DNA from: Actinomycetota bacterium
GTDB taxonomy: Bacteria > Actinomycetota > Actinomycetes > Streptosporangiales > Streptosporangiaceae
Direction: 5' to 3'
Assembly: GCA_003168215.1 (NCBI GenBank)
Contig: PMSW01000129.1
Location: 4,937 to 39,153, forward strand
Length of the DNA stretch: 34,217 bases
Shown: in pieces, positions 16,755 to 23,342 of the stretch
Position numbering within the stretch: the first letter of the stretch is position 1
Layout: each line of letters opens with the position of its first letter
Notes under the pieces: generated by a model
Told to the model about the DNA's origin: nothing
Seen by the model: only the letters and a program-made list of their open reading frames with translations
Databases searched by the model: none
Made by a program: the position numbers and the translations under genes

Positions 16755-17887
16755 GATGCCAGCCCTTGCCGCGCCGGGACGGGCGCGATGTTGAGGCGGA
16801 GGATGTTGCTGGTGCCATCCATGAATTCGAAGGCGAACACGTCCCGGCACCATTTCTCCAGCAGCGGGTGTTCGGCCAGCGAGCCCGGACCGAGTGCGTA
16901 CTCGGCCCACCGGGTGGCCTGTACGGCGAGGTCGGTTACGTGCAGCTTGGCGATCGAGGGTGACCGACGGTCGCCAGGGGAGCCGTCGATCGTGGCCGCG
17001 ACGTCGTAGAGCAAAGCCCGGGCGGCTGCCAGCCGCGCCGACATCAAGTCAAGCCCGGACCAACCGGGACGCTGCTCGCGGACGTAGCCCCAGGCCGCGA
17101 ACCCCACTCCGAGCGCCTGTGCCGCGATCTGCGCCCGCATGACGTTGAAGACGCGGCCGGCGCCCCACATGCCACGCCGGGAGGCCGGCAGGTGGCTGCC
17201 GAGCAGCTCGTCCGGCAGGATGCGTACCCCGTCGAAGGCCAGCCCGCTGATGCAGGCGCCGCGCAGGCCGATCATGTCGAGCAGGTGCGCGTCGAAGCCG
17301 GCGGCCGGGAGCTGGACGAGGGCGGCGCGAATGGTCAGGGCCGAGGGGCCGGTGCGGGCGAACACCACGCCGATGCCGCCCCGGACGGCGTTGGCGACGT
17401 AGCGCTTGGCGCCGTTGAGCCGCCAGCCGCCGCCGGGATCCTTATCGAGGCGGGTCTGCATGGCCGAGGCATCGCTGCCTCGGGCCTCCTCCGTCATGGC
17501 GAAGAAGGTCCAGGTCCGGCCGTCGGCGATGGCGCGGTAGAACCGCTCCTGCTGATCGTCGCTGCCGAGCGCATCGACGGCAAGCCCTGCCAGCGACGCC
17601 CCGGTGTTCGCGCTCAGTATTCCGGCGTCGCCGCAGGCGAGCTCGGCGTTGGCGACGACACGGGCCAGGCAGCTGCCGGTGTAGCTTGCCCCGAACAGTG
17701 AATCGTCGCAGTCCCGGAATCGCCTGGGCGTACTGGCGGTGCGCAGCGACGTCAAGGTCTCCGAGTCCAGGTGTGCAGCCATCTCGAGGGGCCGGGCGTC
17801 GACGGCCAGCGCTCGGGAGCGCAGATCGACTGCCACCTCCCGGCACGTGCTCCGCAGTTCCCTGAGCGCGGGCTCCAGCTCGGTCAT
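16751..17887 (-). CDS. Acyl-CoA dehydrogenase-family flavoprotein, catalytic Glu replaced by Asp
   Basis: A 378-residue ACAD. FAD/substrate-contact motif FFAMTEEARGSDASAMQTRL, then GGWRLNGAKRYVANAVRGG (beta domain), then the C-terminal helical domain ending EFMDGTSNILRL. In most ACADs the catalytic base is the Glu of the YEGT motif; here it is Asp357. The arm B paralog (24844-25983), which aligns from the first residue without a gap and has almost the same length, keeps Glu358. The substrate is probably ACP- or peptide-bound rather than a free CoA ester, inferred from context (compare the prolyl-carrier oxidases RedW and PltE). It starts by TGATG overlap with the half-size ACAD-like gene just upstream. 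Confidence 0.88.
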   Translation of the reverse strand: MTELEPALRELRSTCREVAVDLRSRALAVDARPLEMAAHLDSETLTSLRTASTPRRFRDCDDSLFGASYTGSCLARVVANAELACGDAGILSANTGASLAGLAVDALGSDDQQERFYRAIADGRTWTFFAMTEEARGSDASAMQTRLDKDPGGGWRLNGAKRYVANAVRGGIGVVFARTGPSALTIRAALVQLPAAGFDAHLLDMIGLRGACISGLAFDGVRILPDELLGSHLPASRRGMWGAGRVFNVMRAQIAAQALGVGFAAWGYVREQRPGWSGLDLMSARLAAARALLYDVAATIDGSPGDRRSPSIAKLHVTDLAVQATRWAEYALGPGSLAEHPLLEKWCRDVFAFEFMDGTSNILRLNIAPVPARQGLAS

Positions 17888-18471
17888 CAGCCTGCCTCCC
17901 GGGCGATCCAGCAGTTGGCTATCAGCCGGGCGACGTAGGCGCCGCGCGCCGGGCCGCAGGCCAGGTACCCGCTTGCGCCCAGCAGCTTCGCCACTTCCCA
18001 GTCGATCGCGTTCAGCCGGTCGTGCAGATCGGTCACGGCCACCGCCACGTGCCCGGCCACCAGCAGGCGCTGGCGCAGCGACTCGGTGGCCGTCAGGGCG
18101 TCGGCCAGCGTGCCGGCCACCAGCTGCTTGCGAATGGTCGCCTCACCGCCGGCCGTCCGGCCGGAAAGATGCTCGACAGCTCGTTCGATCAGCAGCCCGG
18201 TGATGCCGAGCCGGACCGCGCCGAGCCGGGCGCCGAGCGCGGTGAGCCCGCGCGCGGGCTCATGGTCGGCGCATCGCACCAGGCTGATCCCCTCGAGATC
18301 GGCCAGCCGGTGCCCGATCACTGCCGCGCCAGCCGGGACCGCGGCAGCCGGGACCGCCGCCACCGGACCGGGCGGGCAGAGCACGTCCACCCCGGTCAGG
18401 GCCTGGGCGAGGCCAGCAGCCAGGCCATCGGCGTAGCCGGCCTTCTCGCACTCGGCGATCGCGTCCAGCAT
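17887..18471 (-). CDS. Half-size ACAD-like protein (C-terminal helical domain), probable partner subunit
   Basis: A 194-residue protein that resembles only the C-terminal helical half of an acyl-CoA dehydrogenase: RLGAVRLGITGLLIERAVEHLSG, then TLADALTATESLRQRLL and WEVAKLLGASGYLACG. The N-terminal FAD motifs are absent. The first about 85 residues (AIAECEKAGYADGLAAGLAQALTGVDVL) have no family I can name. It is a paralog of the gene at 24230-24847, sharing DGLAAGL, the RLGxVRLG helix and KLLGASGYL/KLFGAIGYL. In both arms the gene precedes a full ACAD with overlap, so a heteromer like actinobacterial FadE28/FadE29 is likely. I chose ATG 18471 (GGGAGGA 5 bases upstream) over 18549. Confidence 0.72.
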   Translation of the reverse strand: MLDAIAECEKAGYADGLAAGLAQALTGVDVLCPPGPVAAVPAAAVPAGAAVIGHRLADLEGISLVRCADHEPARGLTALGARLGAVRLGITGLLIERAVEHLSGRTAGGEATIRKQLVAGTLADALTATESLRQRLLVAGHVAVAVTDLHDRLNAIDWEVAKLLGASGYLACGPARGAYVARLIANCWIAREAG

Positions 18472-18562
18472 CAGGTCCTCCCTGCGGCGTGCCCGCCCGG
18501 CGCTCGCGGGGCGGCCATACGAGTGCCCAGCCCGTGGCTCGGCGATCATGCAATGTGCATTC

Positions 18563-18649
18563 TCAGTGGAATTGGTGCGTGATGAAGCGACTCCGGCACG
18601 GCGGCAAGAAATCCCCGAAAGAACCTCCTGCCGCCATGCCGATGGCCAT
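18563..18649 (-). CDS. Possible second small peptide, translationally coupled (28 aa)
   Basis: An open frame starts in the TAATG junction of the lysine-periodic peptide gene's stop codon and runs 28 codons to a TGA. The peptide begins MAIGMAAGGSFGDF and ends in a basic, His/Phe-containing tail with one Cys. The TAATG junction would allow re-initiation, but there is no ribosome site of its own at the right distance, and the frame crosses a strong stem-loop. It could be chance. No family recognised. Confidence 0.3.
   Translation of the reverse strand: MAIGMAAGGSFGDFLPPCRSRFITHQFH
18595..18640 (-). terminator. Intercistronic stem-loop after the lysine-periodic peptide gene
   Basis: Twelve-base arms GGCATGGCGGCA and TGCCGCCGTGCC (minus strand; one T-G wobble) enclose a 22-base loop. 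It begins nine bases past the peptide stop and lies about 120 bases before the next gene. There is no strong U-run, so partial termination or a stabilising 3' end is more likely than full termination. Such elements commonly give excess precursor peptide over enzymes in RiPP operons; that role is inferred. Confidence 0.55.
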
Positions 18650-18738
18650 TACGCGGCCTTCGCGGCGGCCTTCACGGCGGACTTCGCTGCGGCCTTCGTT
18701 GCGGCCTTAACGGCGGCCTTCACGGCGGACTTCGACAT
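18649..18738 (-). CDS. Lysine-periodic small peptide, seven K-x-A-x tetrads (29 aa)
   Basis: This short gene heads the minus-strand operon. After Met-Ser it consists of seven consecutive units starting with Lys, at residues 3, 7, 11, 15, 19, 23 and 27: KSAV, KAAV, KAAT, KAAA, KSAV, KAAA and a final KAA before the stop. All lysines use AAG. The ATG at 18738 is preceded by GAGGTGAT with 6 bases of spacing, an eight-base match to the 16S anti-Shine-Dalgarno tail. A consensus TTGACA lies about 95 bases upstream. It has no acidic, aromatic or Cys residue and no leader-like segment. Downstream are four GNAT-like genes, an ACAD pair and a protease, so a multi-lysine acyl acceptor (scaffold or RiPP-like precursor) is the leading idea. 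A cationic helix or DNA-binding peptide is the alternative. Confidence 0.75.
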   Translation of the reverse strand: MSKSAVKAAVKAATKAAAKSAVKAAAKAA

Positions 18739-18759
18739 CAGAAATCACCTCGCTCCCTG

Positions 18760-18771
18760 TCGATATATCGA
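18760..18771. promoter_or_regulatory. Palindrome in the leader of the peptide gene
   Basis: TCGATATATCGA is a perfect 12-base palindrome, about 10 bases upstream of the peptide gene's ribosome site. It stands out as an AT-rich symmetric site and may be an operator or part of a promoter. Confidence 0.4.
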
Positions 18772-18806
18772 GCTATCCGAATTAGCCAAATCGGCTTCGG
18801 TCCACT

Positions 18807-18837
18807 TAGACTCGCCGTTGGCGAATCCCGCTGTCAA
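18807..18837 (-). promoter_or_regulatory. Candidate promoter of the peptide/GNAT operon
   Basis: TTGACA (18837-18832, minus strand) is an exact -35 consensus. About 18-21 bases on lies AGTCTAAG, a poor -10 match. A start near 18800 would give a leader of about 60 bases containing the palindrome at 18760-18771. The -10 uncertainty keeps this tentative. Confidence 0.4.
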
Positions 18838-18934
18838 GGGTTTCGATTTTTTCCGGCCACCACTGCGGTGACAGCTATGCGCCATGTACAAATGGACACC
18901 GGCAGGCAGTGCCGCAGCCCTGCGGGATGCGTGA

Positions 18935-18949
18935 TTATCAGACTGATAA
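18935..18949. promoter_or_regulatory. Operator-like inverted repeat before the arm B operon
   Basis: TTATCAG-A-CTGATAA is a perfect inverted repeat, 34 bases before the start of the condensation gene in the 244-base divergent gap (18739-18982). It could bind a dimeric regulator of arm B. The LuxR-type protein at 28024-29094 is one candidate. No gene is seen in the gap. Confidence 0.5.
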
Positions 18950-18982
18950 CCGTGACTGCCGGACGTGCCGAAGGAGGGCCAG

Positions 18983-20839
18983 ATGCTTACCGAACGCAGT
19001 GCGAACCTCTGCTGGGGCCAGCGGTACCACTGGCTGCGCTACCTCGCGGCACCCGCCGGATCGCGGCACGAAGCGCACATTACCGATAGCTTCCCGTTGC
19101 CCGCCGGCGTCACCGTCACGCAAATCCAGCTGGCGCTGAACTGCCTGGTGCGCCGGCACGAGGTCCTGCGCACCGTCTTCGCACTCGATGCCCGCGGCCT
19201 GCCCCGGCAGCACGTCCAGCCGCCCGCACCGATGCCCATCACCCTCGCTGTCGCGGACGACGGCACCGCGACGCCCGCCGAGGCGATCAGAGGAGTCACC
19301 GAGACCGACTTCGACATGGGCCGGGAGTGGCCGATCCGGGCCTGCGTCGTCACCGCGGCCGGGGTCGTCAAGCGATTGCACATGGTGTTCAACCACGTCG
19401 CCTTCGACGACGTGAGTCTCGGGGCGCTCCGCAGTGACCTGGACATGATGCTGACGGCGGTCATCAGTGGCCGGCCTGTTGCGCTGCAGCCGGTCGCGCA
19501 CCAGCCGGTCGATCTGGCCCGCCGCGAGTCCGCCCTGCCGAGCGCCTCGACGCAGCCAGCGCTCGAGCATTGGCGCGACGAGGTCCGCCGCCTGCCCGCC
19601 GACGTCTTCGCCAGCCGGCGCAGGCGCGTCCCGGTGCCCGGCGCTGCGCACAGCGCATCGCTGACCTCGCCGTCATTGCTGCAGACCACCCAGGATATCG
19701 GGAAGCGGCAGCGGGTCTGGCCCTCGGCAGTGCACCTGGCCGCCTATTCGGTGACCATGGCGGCCTACACCGGCGAGAAGTGCACGGCGCACCGGATGTA
19801 CACCAGCCAGCGTGAAGCGAGCGGCTATCCGTCCGTCGTTACGTGCATGTCGTACCCCACCATGGTGCGGATCGACCTCAGCGATGACCCGCCGTTCAGT
19901 GAGGTCCTGCGCCGGGCCACGGCTCGGGTCGAGCAATCGCTGGCCCACGCGCATGTCCCCTACGACGAGATTGCCGAGCTGGTCGCCTGCGAGAGCACCC
20001 GGCGCGGCCAGCCGGTCCGCCTGGCGTCGGAACTGAATTTCCTCAGCCAGGCGCCGAAGTCCTGCGGCACCCGGCGGGACCGGCTCACGCCGAACCCGGC
20101 GCCGGCTGACTGGGCGCGGGCCGGCTCCGACACGTACTTCCGGATCTATGAGTGGTCCGACGGCGTGACGCTCGTGTTGCAGGCGATGGCAGCCGTGATG
20201 AGGCGGGAGGATGTCGAGCGCTGGCTACGCGGGTATGCGCGGCTGCTGGCCGCCCACCGGGATCCCGCGGTGGACCTGCGGGTCAGCCAGGTAGCCGGTC
20301 TGCTGGGTTTCGCACCGGACGCATCGCGCCGGATCGTGCGGGTAGGTCCGGACGCGGTGGACGTCGACGAGACCGAGGCAGTGCTCTGCGGCCACGCAGC
20401 CGTCGACTCGGCACAGCTGAGCGTCGTCGATCGCGGACTCGTCGCCAACGTGGTCGTGAAGGGCTCGGTGACGGCCGCTGCATTGCGCCGGCATGTGCTC
20501 GGCGCGATGTTCGAGCATGCGGCGGTGCGCTGCCCGGACTGGTTCCGGCTCGTCGACATCGAGGGACTGGCGCCGACCCTGGCCGGAGACGGCCTGGATC
20601 ACGACGTCCTGCTGGCAGGCACCGCGGCCGAGCGGGCGCTGGCCGCAGCCGTGTCGCAGGTCAACGGGGTCGGCCGGCTCAATCTGGCCGACAGCTACCC
20701 GGCCTCCGGCGGTCGCGCGCTGCGCTCGCCGCGAGTGGTTGAGGCGCTGCGCGAGTCCGGCTGGGCCGGCATCTCGATCGGCCAGCTCGGCACTGCCCGG
20801 CCGCTGTCGGCCCTGGCCGGCCTGCTGGAGCGGGCATGA
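18983..20839 (+). CDS. Stand-alone NRPS condensation protein with decayed A-tail and carrier remnant
   Basis: A 618-residue protein. Residues about 1-420 are a condensation-domain fold (LNCLVRRHEVLRTVF is the C2-like motif). The active-site motif HHxxxDG reads NHVAFDD at 137-143: the second, catalytic His138 and Asp142 remain; the first His and the Gly do not. The end is not random: RVGPDAVDVDETEAVLCGHAAVDSAQL resembles the C-terminal subdomain of an adenylation domain without its catalytic Lys. VNGVGRLNLADSYPASGGRAL resembles a peptidyl-carrier domain with the phosphopantetheine Ser replaced by Ala. The start is the ATG with AGGAGG upstream; an earlier in-frame ATG at 18965 lies before that site. 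Likely role: moving an ACP-bound acyl group onto an amine. It overlaps the KAS III gene by ATGA. Confidence 0.82.
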   Translation: MLTERSANLCWGQRYHWLRYLAAPAGSRHEAHITDSFPLPAGVTVTQIQLALNCLVRRHEVLRTVFALDARGLPRQHVQPPAPMPITLAVADDGTATPAEAIRGVTETDFDMGREWPIRACVVTAAGVVKRLHMVFNHVAFDDVSLGALRSDLDMMLTAVISGRPVALQPVAHQPVDLARRESALPSASTQPALEHWRDEVRRLPADVFASRRRRVPVPGAAHSASLTSPSLLQTTQDIGKRQRVWPSAVHLAAYSVTMAAYTGEKCTAHRMYTSQREASGYPSVVTCMSYPTMVRIDLSDDPPFSEVLRRATARVEQSLAHAHVPYDEIAELVACESTRRGQPVRLASELNFLSQAPKSCGTRRDRLTPNPAPADWARAGSDTYFRIYEWSDGVTLVLQAMAAVMRREDVERWLRGYARLLAAHRDPAVDLRVSQVAGLLGFAPDASRRIVRVGPDAVDVDETEAVLCGHAAVDSAQLSVVDRGLVANVVVKGSVTAAALRRHVLGAMFEHAAVRCPDWFRLVDIEGLAPTLAGDGLDHDVLLAGTAAERALAAAVSQVNGVGRLNLADSYPASGGRALRSPRVVEALRESGWAGISIGQLGTARPLSALAGLLERA

Positions 20840-21780
20840 CCTACCTCGAGCGGATCGGCGTCTTCCTGCCTGAGTCCAGCGCCTCTGTGCAGGACCTCAG
20901 CGAGGCACTGGCGCTCAGCCGGAATCAGGTCTCGTTCCTCACCCGCTACCTCGGCCTGGACCGGATCGCTATCGCCCCGGATCTCGATCTTGCCGACATG
21001 CTGACTGCGGCCGGCGCGGATGCCCTGCGGGACGCCGACCGCGACTCGGTGCGCTTCCTTATCCATGCCCACACCATGCAGCACGTCGCGACGGCGTCGA
21101 AGAGCATGCTCTGCGACGTCCGCACCGCGCTCGGGCTACGTAATGCGGTGGTGTTCAGCATGTCCCACATGAATTGCGTGGTCGGACTCCACGCGCTGCA
21201 GGTCGCCCGCGCGCTGCTGCAGTCTGCGCAGCCCGGCGACAAGGTTCTCCTGCTCACCGGGGACAAGATCGTCTCCGACACGCAGCGCATCATTCCCGAC
21301 ACCACGCTGCTGGGCGAGGCAGCAGCCGCCGCCCTCATCGGGCAGGATGCGACCGGGGACCGCGTCGTCGGCCGGGCGCTCACCGTGCTCGGGCGCTTCT
21401 ACCAATGCCTGCATTGGCCGGAGGAGCTCCGACTGGAATACAAGAAGATCTATGTAGAAAATCTTCGCAATGTCATGCAGGCCGCAATTGCCGACGCCGG
21501 ACGGCAGCCCGGCGATATCGATATTATCCTGCCGCACAATGTCAACCGGCTGACCTGGAAAGGCATCTCCCGAGATCTCGGAATTCCGATGGAACGGGTC
21601 TACCTGGACAACATCCCCAAGTTCGGCCACTGCTACGCGTCCGATCCTTTCATCAACCTTGCAAGTGTCCGGGACACCGGGCTGGTGAAAGCCGGCGATC
21701 TCGTCCTGCTCGTTTCCGCCGGCCTCGGCGCGGCATTCGCGGCAACCCTGGTCCAAATCGGCGAAAGAAGAGGCCGATGA
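20836..21780 (+). CDS. KAS III-like ketosynthase/acyltransferase
   Basis: A 314-residue thiolase-fold protein. The nucleophile Cys114 lies in SMSHMNCVVGLHAL, the His in PHNVNRLTW (FabH MHQAN position), but the FabH Asn (GNT) is replaced in FGHCYASDPFINL, where His follows the Gly. Loss of the Asn with Cys-His kept is also found in PqsC and is compatible with acyl transfer or unusual condensation. A Cys-less KAS III-like partner is encoded at 23343-24233. The start overlaps the condensation gene by ATGA, and the end overlaps the decarboxylase by ATGA. Chain extension of the ACP-bound unit is the inferred job. Confidence 0.88.
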   Translation: MTYLERIGVFLPESSASVQDLSEALALSRNQVSFLTRYLGLDRIAIAPDLDLADMLTAAGADALRDADRDSVRFLIHAHTMQHVATASKSMLCDVRTALGLRNAVVFSMSHMNCVVGLHALQVARALLQSAQPGDKVLLLTGDKIVSDTQRIIPDTTLLGEAAAAALIGQDATGDRVVGRALTVLGRFYQCLHWPEELRLEYKKIYVENLRNVMQAAIADAGRQPGDIDIILPHNVNRLTWKGISRDLGIPMERVYLDNIPKFGHCYASDPFINLASVRDTGLVKAGDLVLLVSAGLGAAFAATLVQIGERRGR

Positions 21781-23078
21781 AAATCCAGGGCATCGAATAC
21801 GCCGAACTGGCAGAGCGCTTCGGTACGCCGCTGTACGTCTATGACGGCGACCAGCTCACCCGGACCATCACCGAGCTGGCCGCTGTGCTGCATCCGGCTC
21901 TGGAGATCTTCTTCTCGCTGAAGGCCAATCCGAACATCAGCGTCGTGCACCTGCTGCATGCCGACGGTGCGCGGGCCGAGGTCTCGTCGATGGTCGAGTT
22001 GCGCACCGCGTTGCTGGCCGGCGTGGCGGCCGAGAATATCATCTTCCTCGGCCCCGGCAAGAGCGACCGAGAGCTGCTGGCCTGCCTGCAGGCCGGTGTC
22101 TACGCTATTGTCTGCGAATCCTTCGGCGAGCTGGATCGGATCGAGCGGTTCGCGCGCGAGCGAGGCGTGCGTCAGCGGGTGCTGCTGCGCATCAACCCGG
22201 CCTACGCGATCAAGGGCTCCCGGCTGACCATGGGCGGCAAGCCGCGCCAGTTCGGCATCGACGAGGCCGAGGTGCTCGCGGCGGGCGACCTGACCGGACG
22301 GTACCGGCATGCGGACGTGGCCGGCATCCACGTCTACCTGGGTACCCGGATCCTCGATGCCGAGGTGATCGGGAAGAACACCAGCTATGTGCTGGAGCTG
22401 GCAGAGCGGGCGGCGGACCGGCTCGGCATCCGGCTGGACGCGGTCGACATCGGTGGCGGCCTGGGGGTCGCCTACTTCGACGGCGAGGCCGATCTCGAGG
22501 CCGAGGCTGTTGCGGCGCAGGTCAATCCGCTGCTGGACAAATTCGCCGGCAACCACCCGGACACCCGGCTGATCATGGAGTCCGGCCGCTACCTGACCGG
22601 CCGAGCGGGTGTCTACATGCTGGCTGTCCGGTATGTGAAGACGTCCATGGGAGAGCGGTTCGCGGTCACCGACGGCGGCACCCACCACCACATGGCCGCG
22701 GTGGGCACCGGCTCTTTCGTGAAACGCAACTTCCCTGCCGCGATGCTGAACCCGGCGCGGTGCACTGGCGCCGGGGGCGAGCTGACGCGGTGGAGCGTGG
22801 CCGGCCCGCTCTGCACCCCGAACGACACGCTGCTCAAGAATGTGCCGCTGCCCGACCTGAAACCTGGTGACCTGATCGGCATCCTGAGGTCGGGTGCCTA
22901 CGGGCCGTCCGCCTCGCCCGGGCTGTTCCTCAGCCACGGCTTCCCGGCCGAAGTGCTGGTGGTGGACGGCGAGGCGCACCTGGTGCGCAGCCGCGACGAA
23001 CCTGAGGACCTGTTGAGGCCCCAGCACCTGTACAGCGTGACCCCCGACAGCACCCATCACAGGAGTGAGCCCGCATGA
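21777..23078 (+). CDS. PLP-dependent decarboxylase, DAP/Orn-decarboxylase fold type III (first copy)
   Basis: A 433-residue enzyme of the alanine-racemase/DapDC fold. PLP Lys49 is in FFSLKANPN, the phosphate-binding Gly-rich loop is in DIGGGLGVAY, and the C-terminal active site carries GPLCTPNDTL and GAYGPSASPGLFL. In true DAP decarboxylases the latter reads CESGD and GAYxxxMxSxYN. The changes match the carrier-acting relatives (BtrK, VinO and the exosortase-associated decarboxylases), where the substrate is an aminoacyl-ACP. An ACP follows by ATGA overlap. The ATG at 21777 is coupled to the KAS III stop. The substrate amino acid cannot be told. Confidence 0.88.
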   Translation: MKIQGIEYAELAERFGTPLYVYDGDQLTRTITELAAVLHPALEIFFSLKANPNISVVHLLHADGARAEVSSMVELRTALLAGVAAENIIFLGPGKSDRELLACLQAGVYAIVCESFGELDRIERFARERGVRQRVLLRINPAYAIKGSRLTMGGKPRQFGIDEAEVLAAGDLTGRYRHADVAGIHVYLGTRILDAEVIGKNTSYVLELAERAADRLGIRLDAVDIGGGLGVAYFDGEADLEAEAVAAQVNPLLDKFAGNHPDTRLIMESGRYLTGRAGVYMLAVRYVKTSMGERFAVTDGGTHHHMAAVGTGSFVKRNFPAAMLNPARCTGAGGELTRWSVAGPLCTPNDTLLKNVPLPDLKPGDLIGILRSGAYGPSASPGLFLSHGFPAEVLVVDGEAHLVRSRDEPEDLLRPQHLYSVTPDSTHHRSEPA

Positions 23079-23338
23079 ATCGCACCGAGATCATCGCCCA
23101 CCTTCAGATCGCCCTGTCAGCTGTGCTGAACCGCGACATCCCCGAGCTGCCGGAGGATGCCCGGCTGTTCGACGAGCTGGGTCTGGACTCCACGAGCGTC
23201 ATCGAATTGCTGATGGCGCTGGAGGACACGATCAACCTGGAAGTCGATCCCGACGAGCTGGAGCCCGAGATCTTCCAGACAGTCGGCAGCCTGACCGACT
23301 ACATCGAGGCCGGATTCGTCTCCGCCGCAGCGGTGTGA
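23075..23338 (+). CDS. Acyl carrier protein (arm B)
   Basis: An 87-residue ACP. The phosphopantetheine site is Ser39 in ELGLDSTSVIELL, followed by the acidic helix MALEDTINLEVDPDEL. The ATGA overlap with the decarboxylase gene suggests it carries that enzyme's substrate. It is a paralog of the ACP at 29387-29656, with the Ser at the same residue number. Confidence 0.93.
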   Translation: MNRTEIIAHLQIALSAVLNRDIPELPEDARLFDELGLDSTSVIELLMALEDTINLEVDPDELEPEIFQTVGSLTDYIEAGFVSAAAV

Positions 23339-23342
23339 GGAC

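Noticed and set aside
18649-18738. Reading the lysine-periodic peptide as a histone-like (HupB/H1) tail fragment
   Set aside because: There is no globular DNA-binding domain next to it, no Pro in the repeat, and it has its own start, stop and ribosome site at the head of a biosynthetic operon. Not fully excluded.
18548-18871. Plus-strand frame over the lysine-periodic peptide (Ala/Phe-rich)
   Set aside because: It is the complement of the AAG/GCC repeat and lacks a ribosome site, while the minus-strand frame has an ATG with a near-perfect one.
21174-21776. N-terminal extension of the first PLP decarboxylase
   Set aside because: It lies inside the KAS III gene in another frame. The ATG at 21777 overlaps the KAS III stop and starts exactly where the family fold begins.
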